Numbered from the stretch's first letter, positions 55,088 to 64,000 are shown. The stretch is 64,000 nucleotides of DNA from Janthinobacterium sp. 17J80-10 (GCF_004114795.1 NZ_CP035311.1:1-64000); one strand, 5' to 3'. Made by a program: numbers and translations. The notes: generated by a model not told the origin, from the letters alone.

Positions 55088-55810
55088 TCAGTTGACTTCA
55101 GGCGGATTGCCAGTAGCAGGCGCCGCCAGGCGTGCCTGCAGGCGGGCCAGCACTTCGCTTCTGCGGTTGACGTTGCCGCCGATGCCGGCAGCGGCCAGCT
55201 TGGCTTCCAGTGCGCGGCCGCCGAGCTCGCCTTCGAGCGCTTCGGCTGCCTCCATACGGTCAGCCAAATCCTGATGACGCTGCTTGATGCGCTCAAGCGA
55301 TTCCTTCGCGCTCATCAGCCTGGAGCCGCTGGTGCCCATGCTTTGCGAGATCGTCGCGGTCGCCTTGTAGACGCTTTCCGTGGTCTTGGCCATGGTCAGT
55401 TGACGTTCGTGTTCGCGCAGGCCGGCTTCGGCATTGCGGATCATGTCCTTCAGGCGCGTGATGTGGGCGATGAACTCGGCGCGCGTCCTGGCTTGTTCGG
55501 CACTGGCGATTTCCAGGTTGGCCACTTTTTCTGCGACTTCCTCGGCCAGCGAGGCCTGCCCCTTGCTCAGGGCCTCCAAGGCCATTTCCTCATACTTGTG
55601 CTGTTCCTGCGCCAGGCGCTCGATTTCCCGGCCGGCTTGCATTTCCTTGGCCATCACTGCGGTCAGGTCTTGCCGGGCGCGGGCCACATGGTTTTTGGCT
55701 TCGACGATTTCTTGCTCGTAAATCGATGTGGCATTGTTGTCGACCACGCTCTGGCCGATATCACGCAGGTTGCCACGCAACAGAGTCAGGATTTTGGAAA
55801 AGACAGCCAT
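55088..55810 (-). CDS. PspA/IM30 family protein (YjfJ-like)
   Basis: 240 residues from MAVFSKILTLLRGNLRDIGQSVVDNNATSIYEQEI, the PspA amphipathic start, then almost entirely helical with AGREIERLAQEQHKYEEMALEAL and TRLKDMIRNAEAGLREHERQL. PspA/IM30 proteins are ESCRT-III relatives that coat and repair stressed membranes. The DUF2170 gene directly upstream gives the yjfI-yjfJ pairing. The ORF extends upstream to 55960 in another gene, but 55810 is the fitting start. Confidence 0.93.
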   Translation of the reverse strand: MAVFSKILTLLRGNLRDIGQSVVDNNATSIYEQEIVEAKNHVARARQDLTAVMAKEMQAGREIERLAQEQHKYEEMALEALSKGQASLAEEVAEKVANLEIASAEQARTRAEFIAHITRLKDMIRNAEAGLREHERQLTMAKTTESVYKATATISQSMGTSGSRLMSAKESLERIKQRHQDLADRMEAAEALEGELGGRALEAKLAAAGIGGNVNRRSEVLARLQARLAAPATGNPPEVN

Positions 55811-55820
55811 GACAATCTCC

Positions 55821-56249
55821 TTATTTGAGAAACTCGGCAAAGACATCCAGGGCTTCGATGGCGTTGTCCGCCACCATCGCCACATCCTTGGCAATCGCTT
55901 CGACACCCGCATCCGGCGCCAGCGAGCCATAGATGACGTAGTGCTTGCCGATGCGGCCAAAGTCGGAGAGCGGGATCGAGATATTCAGGTCGATCATGGC
56001 CTCGAGCATTTCGGCGCGGCGCTCGGGCTTGATTTCTTCCTCGGTCCACAGGTAGCTGATGCACAACACCTGGGTCGGCGTAATCGTCACGAATACCGGC
56101 AATTCTTCCTGCCCTTCGATACTGATGCGCATCACAGGAACACCATGTACATCTGCCGCCGGCAACATGCTGGCGCTGACCGCAGTCGCCCCAAGATGGC
56201 GCGCCACGGCTTTATCTATTCCGTATAACTGGATCGTGCCTGCTTCCAT
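55821..56249 (-). CDS. DUF2170 family protein (YjfI-like)
   Basis: 142 residues from MEAGTIQLYGIDKAVARHLGA. It has PVFVTITPTQVLCISYLWTEEEIKPERRAEMLEAMIDLNISIPLSDFGRIGKHYVIYGSLA, the DUF2170 core as in E. coli YjfI. First gene of the eight-gene operon; the PspA gene follows 10 nt later. The family goes with PspA homologues in many genomes; its mechanism is unknown. GGAGGAGGGAG is upstream of the ATG. Confidence 0.9.
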   Translation of the reverse strand: MEAGTIQLYGIDKAVARHLGATAVSASMLPAADVHGVPVMRISIEGQEELPVFVTITPTQVLCISYLWTEEEIKPERRAEMLEAMIDLNISIPLSDFGRIGKHYVIYGSLAPDAGVEAIAKDVAMVADNAIEALDVFAEFLK

Positions 56250-56296
56250 GCTCCCTCCTCCGTGACCGTTATTGATATTTTTGCCGTCACCCAAAA

Positions 56297-56309
56297 GACA
56301 TAATATGTC
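56297..56309 (-). promoter_or_regulatory. Operator palindrome 2 (near the transcription start)
   Basis: GACATAATATGTC, a perfect 13-bp palindrome, placed over the expected +1 region just downstream of the -10 box. Same half-site (GACATA) as the copy at 56326-56338, with centres 29 bp apart. Confidence 0.65.
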
Positions 56310-56312
56310 CAA

Positions 56313-56340
56313 ATTATAGAAGCGCGACATAAAATGTCAA
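56313..56340 (-). promoter_or_regulatory. Consensus sigma-70 promoter of the DUF2170-PspA-flotillin-ATPase operon
   Basis: On the minus strand a perfect TTGACA (56335-56340), 16 bp and a perfect TATAAT (56313-56318). A promoter this strong would be expressed constantly unless repressed; both flanking palindromes overlap it. The leader to the DUF2170 ATG is about 55 nt. Confidence 0.85.
56326..56338 (-). promoter_or_regulatory. Operator palindrome 1 (overlapping the -35 box)
   Basis: GACATAAAATGTC, overlapping the -35 element and the spacer. It differs from operator 2 only in the central bases. Binding here would block RNA polymerase. Confidence 0.65.
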
Positions 56341-56506
56341 GACTCTTAGATTACTATATTTTCATTACTGCGGCCCTTCTGTTGCATTTCTGTCAGGTCG
56401 CCAGCCAACTTGCAAAAATGCCATGGCACAATCAGGTGCGGCAAAGCAATTTGATCCGCACGCAATGTATTTCCTAACTCTTATAACCAGAATGAAGGAG
56501 ACCGCC

Positions 56507-57076
56507 TTGAACAGTCCCGCCTTGAACAATCCCTATTTGGCACCCGACGCTGTATTGACCGGCGCACCTGCGGACGACGACACTTATGAGCCGGCAATAT
56601 TTTCCCTGCAAGGCAGGATCGGCCGCGTGCGTTATCTGGCTTATTCCTTCCTGCTGTCGCTGGTACTGATGCTGGTGGCCGGGATCATCACTGCCATCGT
56701 CTCTGTCATTGCCCGCGACCCTGGCGTAACCATCATCGTCATGGCGATTGCTTTCTATATCCCGTCGTTCCTGCTTGGCTTTGCCATGGCGAAACGACGC
56801 CTGAACGATCTCGACCGCACCGGCTGGCTGTCGTTACTGATGCTAGTGCCGCTGGTGAATGTCGTCCTCGTCCTTTACCTGATCTTCGGTGCCGGCACGC
56901 CGACTGCCAATCGTTTTGGACCGCGTCCCGTGAAAAATTCGCGCGCCGTCGTCCTCAGCGGAATTTTGATTCCAGTCTTCATTGCACTCATCGGCATCCT
57001 CGCCGCGATCGCAATTCCAGCCTACCAGAGCTACATGTTGCGTGCCCAGGCAGCGCAGATGCAACAGCAACGCTAG
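56507..57076 (+). CDS. DUF805 membrane protein with pilin-like C-terminal segment
   Basis: About 189 residues. The start is probably TTG at 56507: AAGGAG (56495-56500) lies 6 nt before it and overlaps the ATG at 56492. The DUF805 part (about 33-145) starts FSLQGRIGRVRYLAYSF and contains FAMAKRRLNDLDRTGW and LIFGAGTPTANRFGP. After it comes IALIGILAAIAIPAYQSYMLRAQ, which matches the conserved helix of type IV pilins (GILAAIAIPAYQ) without the leader peptidase site. It is divergent from the DUF2170 operon and convergent with the MoxR operon. Function unknown. Confidence 0.85.
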   Translation: MNSPALNNPYLAPDAVLTGAPADDDTYEPAIFSLQGRIGRVRYLAYSFLLSLVLMLVAGIITAIVSVIARDPGVTIIVMAIAFYIPSFLLGFAMAKRRLNDLDRTGWLSLLMLVPLVNVVLVLYLIFGAGTPTANRFGPRPVKNSRAVVLSGILIPVFIALIGILAAIAIPAYQSYMLRAQAAQMQQQR

Positions 57077-57110
57077 TAATCCAGGCCAGCCGTGCGGGCG
57101 CCTGCACGGC

Positions 57111-58415
57111 TTACAGCATGCCGCTGTCCTTGATGTCCAGATAGCGGTCGACCAATGCCATGCCAAGCTTTTCCGGCGTAATGTCGATCAGCTGGCCGGC
57201 ACGCATGCCGAGCCGGCGAATCGCCTCGCTGCGCTGCTCCAGGTAGAGCGCAGCGGCGCAATGCCGCAACGCGTCGTCGAATTGCCGCACCGGCGCCTCG
57301 ACTGCCGCATCAAGGCTGCGCTCGCGCAGACTGGCGCACAGCACCAGGTGCCGGGAAGAGAGCAGCTCGCACGCGGCCCGCATGGCATGGTCATCCTCAT
57401 CGCGCAGGTTGGTAATGATGACCACGAAGGCGCGTTTGCCCAGCCGCTTGAGCAAGGCGCCAGCGGCCTGCAGGTAATCCGGCGCAACTTCGCCTGCCTG
57501 CAGATCGTAGATGCCGGCCATCAGGCGGTCCAGGCCGGTGCGTCCCTTGGCCGGGCTTAGCCAGCGCTCCTCGACACCAAAACTCATCAGTCCGACCGAA
57601 TCGCCCTGTCTTTGCGCCACGAATCCCAGCGTCAGCACCGCGTTCAGGGCGTGATCGAAATGCGCTGCGGCGCCATCCCTGGCCAGCATGCGCCGGCCGG
57701 TATCGAGCACAAACACCACCTGCTGGTCGCGCTCTTCCTGGTATTCGCGGCTGATGGGTTTTTGCAGCCGTGCGCTCGCCTTCCAGTCGATCGCCCGCAG
57801 GCTGTCGCCCTGGCGATATTCGCGCAACTGGCGAAAATCCGTGCCTTCGCCACGGCGGCGCTTGCGAATCGCGCCCGCCGTAGGCGCCCGGCGGTCGGTG
57901 GCGCTCAGCGCATGCCCGAGCAGTTTGGAAAAATCCGGAAACACTTTGACGATGGATTCGTGCCCCAGGCGATGCTGGCGTTGCCACAGCCCCAGGGGCG
58001 AGCCGACCTTGACGTGCGCGGCACCGAATCCGGCAATGCCGCGGCGATCGGGACGCAGCCGGTAAGTGACTGCGGCAAACATCCCCGCCGCGATCCACGT
58101 GGCATGGGGCAGGCCTTCCATGTCCCACGCGGTCGGATAGTCATCCATGAGTTCGATCGCCAGCGCGCGCGCGCCGTCATTGTGCAGGGTGAGCGTCACC
58201 CCGCTCCATATCTCGACCGGCCATACGCCCGCCAGCCGGCGCTCGATGCGCAGCGACGGCGGCGTCCTGGACAGCCAGGCATCGGCGCCGCCTGCCAGCA
58301 GGAGTGCCAAGCCGCTCCCCTGCCAGAGCTGCGCCAGGCCCGGCCACAGGCTGGCCGCAAAGCCCAGCACCGTCCATGCCGCGACCGCATACAACAGCCG
58401 GCGCGAGGGAATCAT
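57111..58415 (-). CDS. DUF58 protein (vWA-like) of the MoxR operon
   Basis: 434 residues. Two membrane segments near the N-terminus, a beta-rich middle with [39 protein letters not shown] (the DUF58 signature, R-x-Y-x-x-G-D-x-x-R-x-I-D-W), and a vWA-like end [16 protein letters not shown] and [14 protein letters not shown]58 proteins act with MoxR ATPases. It overlaps the MoxR gene by 4 nt. Confidence 0.93.
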   Translation of the reverse strand: MIPSRRLLYAVAAWTVLGFAASLWPGLAQLWQGSGLALLLAGGADAWLSRTPPSLRIERRLAGVWPVEIWSGVTLTLHNDGARALAIELMDDYPTAWDMEGLPHATWIAAGMFAAVTYRLRPDRRGIAGFGAAHVKVGSPLGLWQRQHRLGHESIVKVFPDFSKLLGHALSATDRRAPTAGAIRKRRRGEGTDFRQLREYRQGDSLRAIDWKASARLQKPISREYQEERDQQVVFVLDTGRRMLARDGAAAHFDHALNAVLTLGFVAQRQGDSVGLMSFGVEERWLSPAKGRTGLDRLMAGIYDLQAGEVAPDYLQAAGALLKRLGKRAFVVIITNLRDEDDHAMRAACELLSSRHLVLCASLRERSLDAAVEAPVRQFDDALRHCAAALYLEQRSEAIRRLGMRAGQLIDITPEKLGMALVDRYLDIKDSGML

Positions 58416-59434
58416 GCGCGCGGCGTGGCGACTTGTTCGATCAGGGCGCCCAGCAGGTCGTCGCTGCGCAGCCCATCCAGTTCGCTCTCGGGCGACAGGG
58501 CAACGCGGTGCCGCAGCACCGGCAGCACGGCAGCCTTGATATCGGCGGGCGTGACGTAATCGCGTCCAGCCATCAGGGCCATGGCGCGCGCAATGCGCAC
58601 CAGCGCAATCGAGCCACGCGGCCCGGCGCCAACCGCCAGCCCGGGCCAGTCGCGCGTGGCGCGCACCACCCGCACGGCATAACCGGCGACGGCGTCGTCG
58701 ACGCGGACCTGCGCGACAACCTGCTGCAGGGTGACGATGGTGCCTGGCTTGACCAGGCTGCCCACCTGGCCGACATCGAGGCCGTCGCCGATGCGGTTGC
58801 GTGTCACCATCTGCAGCAGCATGACTTCTTCCGTCTCGCTGGGGAAGTCGATGCGCACCTTCACCAGGAAACGGTCGAGCTGCGCTTCCGGCAGCGGATA
58901 AGTACCTTCGTTTTCCAGCGGGTTTTGCGTTGCCAGCACCATGAAGGGCGCCGCCAGCGCGTGCGACTCGCCCTCGATCGTCACTTGCCGCTCCTGCATG
59001 ACTTCGAGCAATGAAGACTGGGTCTTGGCAGGCGCGCGGTTGATTTCATCGGCCAGCAGCAGGTGCGTGAAAACCGGTCCCTTGCGCACGCTGAAAGTCT
59101 GGTTTTTCATGTCGAACACCGAGTGGCCCATGACATCGGCCGGCATCAGGTCGGGTGTGAACTGGATGCGTGAAAAGCTGCCGGAAAAAGTGCGCGCCAG
59201 CGCCTTGACCAGGAGTGTCTTGCCCAAGCCCGGCACGCCTTCGATCAGCACGTGGCCGCCTGCGAGGCAGCAGGCCAGCACCTGGTCGATGACCGATTGC
59301 TGGCCGACCACGGCCTGGGCGATCTGCTCGCGCATGCGCTGCACGAGTTCGATTGCCTGCTGCAAATGTTCGGCGCTCAGGCCGAGCGGCGGCGTGGCGG
59401 TGGCGGCGATGACGGGAACCGGATTAGCGCTCAT
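58412..59434 (-). CDS. MoxR family AAA+ ATPase
   Basis: 340 residues. Walker A is [15 protein letters not shown] (about 59-73), Walker [24 protein letters not shown], sensor 1 [45 protein letters not shown] is the C-terminal lid. MoxR ATPases act as chaperones in the assembly of vWA-protein partners, here DUF58. It overlaps the DUF4350 gene by 11 nt. Confidence 0.95.
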   Translation of the reverse strand: MSANPVPVIAATATPPLGLSAEHLQQAIELVQRMREQIAQAVVGQQSVIDQVLACCLAGGHVLIEGVPGLGKTLLVKALARTFSGSFSRIQFTPDLMPADVMGHSVFDMKNQTFSVRKGPVFTHLLLADEINRAPAKTQSSLLEVMQERQVTIEGESHALAAPFMVLATQNPLENEGTYPLPEAQLDRFLVKVRIDFPSETEEVMLLQMVTRNRIGDGLDVGQVGSLVKPGTIVTLQQVVAQVRVDDAVAGYAVRVVRATRDWPGLAVGAGPRGSIALVRIARAMALMAGRDYVTPADIKAAVLPVLRHRVALSPESELDGLRSDDLLGALIEQVATPRA

Positions 59435-60740
59435 GGAATTGTCTCAATTGTCGAAGGATATGGATCTGGCGGGTGAAGATGGCTGGCGCCTTGCCGGCAG
59501 GATGCCGCAGCGCGCTGACGAGGTCGGACGCGTCAAGATCGCCGGCCTGGGCGAGGCGTTCGATTTGCTGGTCCGGGTGCAGGCGCAGCAATTCCGGCAT
59601 GCGCCGTTGCCATGCCTTGTTGGCAGCCGCACGCGCCGCGCCGAGCAGGATTTCTCGTCCTTTCGCAGCGCTCCACAGCCAGCGGCCGCTGGCATCGATA
59701 TGCTCGATGAGCGAACGGCGCTCCAGCAGCGGCTCCGGCAGCGGCGGCCCGAAACGGCGCAGCGCAGCCCATAGCAGCAGCAACAGGATGCAGGCGATGC
59801 CGATCAGGCCGGGATAAAAATTCGTCCAGAGCGCCTGGTACCATTTCGCCATATCCAGCCCGCGCACGATGAGAAAGTGCTGGCCTGGGTGCTGCACCAG
59901 CCCGGCCAGTCCCAGCAGCATTTCCGCATGGTCGTAGCGGATGAGTTGGTGATTGTTGAAATAATTCCTGGCCAGCAGCACGACATAGCCACGCCCTTCG
60001 CCATACACGCGCACGGTGTCGCCGGCGGCGTCCCCGTGCAGCGGCGGCGGGCCGGACTTGAATGACGTCATGCGGGCGTAAGAGGCGTCCAGCTGCAGGG
60101 AATATGCGGCGCCCGGCAGCGTGAAGCTGCTCAACTTGTCAGCTGACGCCTTTGGCGAAGCAGACGGGGCAGCCGGCTTTGGCGCATCGGCGCTAGCATC
60201 GGCGCCGATGCGGCGATTTTTGCATGCGCAATCGCCCTGTTTCAGCGCCACGCCAAAGTGCGCCCCGATCGGATCCGTCTCGATCGGCGCTGTCGCCTTG
60301 TTGCGGCGCGCCTGCGCGCCGTTTCGGACATCACTCGCGGCATCGTCCTCGCTGCCTTCAGCGTCCTTGCCCTCTTCATTGTCCGTCGCATCGCTGCCCC
60401 ACTTCGGGCGCATGATCAGCGTATTGCCTTGGCGGACCCAGGCCAGCAAGCGTTCAGCCTGTTCGGCACTGACGACGCCATCGTTTTCCGCAATCAGCAA
60501 CGTTCCCTTCGGCAAGTTCTTTTGCAATGCTTCGCGCAAAGTGACTGCGGTGGTCACGGCATAGCCGCGCCCGGACAGCAGGCGCGTGGCGGCCAGCATG
60601 GGGTTGGTGCGCACCGCTTCGGATTGATGATGACGCGCCACCCAGCGCTTTTCATAGTTCGCAAACCACCACCAGGTGCCAAGCGCAACCAGCAGTACCC
60701 CGAGTGCGGCCATCAGCCATTGGCGTTGGGAGTAGCTCAT
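59424..60740 (-). CDS. DUF4350 domain membrane protein of the MoxR operon
   Basis: 438 residues from [17 protein letters not shown]. One N-terminal membrane segment, a GATase-like DUF4350 fold (about 35-130: [39 protein letters not shown]), an acidic/Ala-rich insert (about 118-210), and a second membrane segment (about 315-335). The remainder is cytoplasmic. The family is almost always found with MoxR and DUF58. It overlaps the upstream gene by 4 nt. Confidence 0.88.
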   Translation of the reverse strand: MSYSQRQWLMAALGVLLVALGTWWWFANYEKRWVARHHQSEAVRTNPMLAATRLLSGRGYAVTTAVTLREALQKNLPKGTLLIAENDGVVSAEQAERLLAWVRQGNTLIMRPKWGSDATDNEEGKDAEGSEDDAASDVRNGAQARRNKATAPIETDPIGAHFGVALKQGDCACKNRRIGADASADAPKPAAPSASPKASADKLSSFTLPGAAYSLQLDASYARMTSFKSGPPPLHGDAAGDTVRVYGEGRGYVVLLARNYFNNHQLIRYDHAEMLLGLAGLVQHPGQHFLIVRGLDMAKWYQALWTNFYPGLIGIACILLLLLWAALRRFGPPLPEPLLERRSLIEHIDASGRWLWSAAKGREILLGAARAAANKAWQRRMPELLRLHPDQQIERLAQAGDLDASDLVSALRHPAGKAPAIFTRQIHILRQLRQFHER

Positions 60741-62350
60741 GCCGCCGCCTTGCCGGCTGCAGCGCCGCTGAATTGTTCCTGCCAGGCGAGGCAGCTGGCC
60801 CCGATCTGTTCCGTCGCCGGCCAGCGGTCGCCGTAAGCGCCGTCGAGCCAAAGCGCCGTCACGCTGGCGGTGACCTGCAGGCGGCCAGCGGCCAGGCGCT
60901 GCTCGCGGCAAGCCTTGCCGGCCAGGCGCAGGCAGTCTGCTTCGGTGGCGCCCCGTGTCAATGGCAAGCCATCCTCGCTGGCCAGGCGCGACACGGTGGC
61001 GCGGTACAGCAAGGCCAGCGCTGCCCGGCGCGCGCCTTCATGCCAGAGCTTGAGCACATTGCCGACGATATCGCCAGGCAGGCTTTCCGGACGGATGTCG
61101 AGTCCGCCGATTTCCGTTGCCCGCTGCGGCGCGGTCTGGCCAAACCAGCCTGTAAACTGCCCGCGATAGCGGTATAACAGCCACGCCACCAGCAGGACCG
61201 CCGCGGCAATCAGGCCGATCCGGATGATCTCGGCAAGCACGGCCAGATCCGGCCACTTGTAGTTCCAGTCCTTGTCAGGCTTGGGCTTCGATGGCGTTTT
61301 TGCTTCCCAGGTCTCGACGCAGCGATAGCTGGCCAGATCGTCGGTGGCGTACAGTTGCGCCAGCTCCTGTCGCAGTTGCGCCTGTGCGGCGCTGCGATCC
61401 TGGGGCCGTACGGTGCGAGCGCTCTTGGCCCACTCAGGCTCGGCGCATTTTTGCGCCATCGTCGGCTGGCTGACGGTTTTTGCTGCGGCTTGCGCTGGCA
61501 CCGGCAACCCCAGCGCAAGCAATGCCGCCAGCAGGCAACCTGCCAGCACAGGCACCGCGGCCATGGCGGCACCGCTGCGCCGGCGCGCTGCCGGCGCCTT
61601 GAGCTGGCGCAGCATGATTTCAATGTCCCAGGCTTCCAGCGTGGCCCGGCGGCACAGGTACAAGGTAAAGCAGCAGGCGGCATAGACCGGGCCGATGATG
61701 GCGCCGCTCAGCGCATAGCCGGCAAAGCTGGCCACCAGCAGCTTCGCCGAGGCAGGGCCGGCATCCGCGTCGAACAGGTAGGCAAACGGATTGATGGCAT
61801 TTTCATCGGCCAGGAAAATGCCGATGAAGGCGATCAGTCCCAGCTGAAGGATGACTTCAAGATGCGCGCATACCACGCCAAACCAGTACGCCGAACGGGC
61901 GGTGCCGTCCGCGCCGATCACCCGGCGGCGCTCCGCAGCGGTCTTGCCGCGCGCACCTTCGAGCTGCCAGATCGGCTGGTACAGCCCGCGGCCGGCGATG
62001 ACAGGGCGCCACCAGGTCAGCAGGCGGATCCAGCCGCCGCGCAGCTGCCCCGGCCACGCGCGCAGCGCCTCGCGCCACGACACGGCTTCGCCAAACACCT
62101 GGCGCGACAGGATGTACAGCGGCGCCCGTTCCAGCAAGGGCCGCAGCCACCAGGGCAACAGCAGCCACCAGCTGCCATAGCCTGGAAAGACATATGCCAG
62201 TCCTGCGGCAAGCAGCACCAGCGGCAGCCAAAGCGCCAGCCACGCATTGTAGACAGTGCCGGCATGCGCGCGCAGCAGCGCAAGGCCAAGTTCGATGGCC
62301 TGGGCATGGGAGCGCGGACGCAAGTCGATTTGCAGCTTTTCCAGTTGCAT
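60737..62350 (-). CDS. DUF4129 domain membrane protein of the MoxR operon
   Basis: 537 residues, multiple membrane segments in the first 300 and one near 375-395. The C-terminal DUF4129 (about 440-530) is WHEGARRAALALLYRATVSRLASEDGLPLTRGATEADCLRLAG. It starts at ATG 62350, overlapping the SpoIIM-like gene's TGA. Known as a companion of MoxR-DUF58 operons; function unknown. Confidence 0.88.
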   Translation of the reverse strand: MQLEKLQIDLRPRSHAQAIELGLALLRAHAGTVYNAWLALWLPLVLLAAGLAYVFPGYGSWWLLLPWWLRPLLERAPLYILSRQVFGEAVSWREALRAWPGQLRGGWIRLLTWWRPVIAGRGLYQPIWQLEGARGKTAAERRRVIGADGTARSAYWFGVVCAHLEVILQLGLIAFIGIFLADENAINPFAYLFDADAGPASAKLLVASFAGYALSGAIIGPVYAACCFTLYLCRRATLEAWDIEIMLRQLKAPAARRRSGAAMAAVPVLAGCLLAALLALGLPVPAQAAAKTVSQPTMAQKCAEPEWAKSARTVRPQDRSAAQAQLRQELAQLYATDDLASYRCVETWEAKTPSKPKPDKDWNYKWPDLAVLAEIIRIGLIAAAVLLVAWLLYRYRGQFTGWFGQTAPQRATEIGGLDIRPESLPGDIVGNVLKLWHEGARRAALALLYRATVSRLASEDGLPLTRGATEADCLRLAGKACREQRLAAGRLQVTASVTALWLDGAYGDRWPATEQIGASCLAWQEQFSGAAAGKAAA

Positions 62351-63300
62351 CAACGCCCCGCCCGGCCCGCCAGGGCAAAAAAAGCAATCAGCACGGCCCA
62401 GCAGGCGGCGCCGACCGCATACTTGACCTGTGCCGAAATGCCGGCGTTGGCCGACCAGAATGCCTCGACAAATGCCGCCAGTACGGTAAGGATGGCAGCG
62501 CCGACGATGACGGGGAACATGGTCCTGGCGGCGGCGAAAATCGCATGCCTGCGCGTCATCCGGCCGGGGGCGATCAACGACAGGCCCAGGCGCATGCCGG
62601 CAACGCCCGACAGCAGCAGGCCGGTCACTTCAAAGCTGGCGTGGGTGATCACAAAGGCACTGAAGGTTTCGCGCGTGGCGGGATCCATGCTGAGCCAGCT
62701 GGCCACCACGCCCAGATGCATGCCATTGAACGTGATGCTGAAAAGCGCGGGGATTCCGCCGAAGATGCCGGCGGCAAAAGTGCGGAATCCGATCGAGACA
62801 TTGTTCCAGATATAAAAGCCGAACATCATGACGTCGCTTTCGCTGCCGCCGCGCCCGATATGCATTTTGCCAGGCTGGTACATGGCCTGATAATCCTGCA
62901 GCTGCTGCGGCGACATGAAAGCATAGGCCCAGTGCGGCTTCACCCAGACCAGCCAGCCCAGCGCCAGCGCAACGCCCCAGAACGCCAGCAGCGCCAGCGT
63001 CAGCAGGCGCCATTCCCGACGGACCTGGCGCGGCATTTCCTGCAGGAGCCAGTTGCGCAAGGTGAGCGGCCTTTCGGCAACCGCGCCATACAAGTGCTTG
63101 TGACAGTCGAATACCAGCGCCTGCAGATAACCGGTCAGCGCCGGTGAGTAGCCGCGCTGGCCGGACAGCGCCAGGCATTGGCACAGCCGGCGATAAAGCG
63201 CCGGCAGCTGCAATGCCGACTCTGGCGCCTTGCCCTGCAGGATCAGCTGGATGTCCTGCCACAGGGCGCCATGTTCAGCTTCGAACTGTTTTTGCTTCAT
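62350..63300 (-). CDS. Stage II sporulation protein M-like (SpoIIM/DUF95) membrane protein
   Basis: 316 residues. The cytoplasmic N-terminal part (about 1-100) has PALYRRLCQCLALSGQRGYSPALTGYLQALV. Membrane helices follow (about 105-125, 170-200, 215-250, 260-310), with MMFGFYIWNNVSIGFRTFAAGIFGGIPALFSITFNGMHLG, the SpoIIM core signature. In non-sporulating proteobacteria it belongs to the MoxR-DUF58 operon. It overlaps the RDD gene by 4 nt. Confidence 0.92.
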   Translation of the reverse strand: MKQKQFEAEHGALWQDIQLILQGKAPESALQLPALYRRLCQCLALSGQRGYSPALTGYLQALVFDCHKHLYGAVAERPLTLRNWLLQEMPRQVRREWRLLTLALLAFWGVALALGWLVWVKPHWAYAFMSPQQLQDYQAMYQPGKMHIGRGGSESDVMMFGFYIWNNVSIGFRTFAAGIFGGIPALFSITFNGMHLGVVASWLSMDPATRETFSAFVITHASFEVTGLLLSGVAGMRLGLSLIAPGRMTRRHAIFAAARTMFPVIVGAAILTVLAAFVEAFWSANAGISAQVKYAVGAACWAVLIAFFALAGRAGR

Positions 63301-63986
63301 TGGGTCAATCCCGCGACGATGCCGCGCAAGCGCTGCAGCGAAGCTGCGCCGGTGTGCCCGGTCAGCGGCTCGGCCAGCGTACCCAATTCTTCCAGCCGGT
63401 CCGGCGACAGGCGCCTTTCACGCTCGAACAAATCCAGCAGCGTGCGCTGCTGCTCGGGGGTGAGCGGAAAGGGCGGCGCGAGCGGCGCGACAGTGGCGTC
63501 GATATTGCTGCGTTCCGCGCGCTTTTCACGGTACACGACCTGGGTTCCCGCGACGATATCGCCCAGGCGCCGGCTGCGGCTGTCATACAGCATCGAGAGC
63601 AAGCCGGCAAAGTACATGGCCGGCAGAAAATCCGCCACCAGCAGCAAGTTGCGCAAGCCTGACTCGCGCCAGCCCACCGGCAAGCCATCGGCGCGCAAGA
63701 CTTCGATCCCGAGGATACGTTTGCCCAGGGTACTGCCGCCGAAATACACTTCGCAAATAATCGGATAGCCCCAGTAGGTAACGAACAAGAGCACCAGGTA
63801 GACGCCCTGGCCAAGTTTTGATCCCAGCAGAATCAGCGCCAGCAGCCACACTGCCGCCAGCCAGACCAGAAAATCGATCAGCCAGGCCCAGGCGCGGGTT
63901 GCCGGCCCTGCCGGGGTCAGCAATAGGCGCACGCCTTCCGGCGTGGTCAACGACAGGCGGCCATCGACAAGGCTGGAACTAGACAT
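63297..63986 (-). CDS. RDD family membrane protein
   Basis: 229 residues. RAWAWLIDFLVWLAAVWLLAL is the RDD motif region (R-x-x-A-x-x-I-D-x-x), and GSTLGKRILGIEVLRADG is the second signature. Three membrane segments, then a soluble C-terminus with LTPEQQRTLLDLFERERRLSPDRLEELG. First gene of the MoxR operon as visible; only 14 bp remain upstream in the window. Confidence 0.92.
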   Translation of the reverse strand: MSSSSLVDGRLSLTTPEGVRLLLTPAGPATRAWAWLIDFLVWLAAVWLLALILLGSKLGQGVYLVLLFVTYWGYPIICEVYFGGSTLGKRILGIEVLRADGLPVGWRESGLRNLLLVADFLPAMYFAGLLSMLYDSRSRRLGDIVAGTQVVYREKRAERSNIDATVAPLAPPFPLTPEQQRTLLDLFERERRLSPDRLEELGTLAEPLTGHTGAASLQRLRGIVAGLTQ

Positions 63987-64000
63987 AAGGGACCGGGGCA

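Overview
The window looks like a chromosomal segment from a betaproteobacterium of the order Burkholderiales, most likely near the Oxalobacteraceae. The evidence is the gene order tRNA-Tyr, tRNA-Gly, tRNA-Thr, tuf, tRNA-Trp, secE, nusG, the style of the core proteins (EF-Tu, GlmS, GlmU, TtcA) and high GC with strong G/C third-position use. This placement is by inspection only.

Layout. 1-2833 (minus strand) is the translation and secretion operon, with a clear sigma-70 promoter at its upstream end. 2977-16824 is mostly core or housekeeping: a GATase1-type hydrolase, an ArsC-like protein, a TPR response regulator, an MFS exporter, MidA methyltransferase, a folate/pteridine SDR with folB and ttcA, glmU, a large AsmA/DUF748 protein and an Lrp regulator. 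glmS follows at 17008-18825.

Immediately downstream of glmS (18849-23005) is a segment bounded by inverted copies of AAGTCTGT-containing repeats: three at the glmS side and two at the far side. The first terminus lies 24 nt after the glmS stop codon, the position used by Tn7. The segment carries a LysR regulator, two MFS transporters and a broken aldo/keto reductase start, but no tns genes. I read it as a decayed or non-autonomous Tn7-like element.

23741-30399 is a sigma-54-controlled catabolic operon (esterase, orphan ABC binding protein, 3-hydroxybutyrate dehydrogenase, beta-keto acid cleavage enzyme). It has a -24/-12 promoter, two enhancer-like palindromes, and its own PAS/AAA/Fis activator next door. 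30781-43458 is an accessory and signalling zone: diguanylate cyclase, histidine kinase, glycosyltransferase, CpxR-like regulator, EamA exporter, a hexad-repeat beta-solenoid protein, UspA proteins, a FixL/FixJ-like pair and small conserved proteins. 43847-45133 is a secreted PHB-depolymerase-like esterase.

45256-56340 (minus) is one tightly packed eight-gene operon: a DUF2170 (YjfI-like) protein, a PspA/IM30 homologue, a small ribbon-helix-helix-like protein, a YqiJ-like membrane protein, a flotillin (YqiK-like), a zinc-ribbon protein, a 1769-residue AAA+ coiled-coil ATPase and a single-HKD phospholipase-D-like protein. It starts from a consensus promoter whose -35 region and start point are covered by two copies of the same 13-bp palindrome. 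This looks like an inducible, tightly repressed membrane-stress or membrane-remodelling system and is the best candidate here for a poorly described biological system. After a DUF805/pilin-tail gene on the other strand, 57111-63986 holds the MoxR-DUF58-DUF4350-DUF4129-SpoIIM-RDD operon, all overlapping by a few bases.
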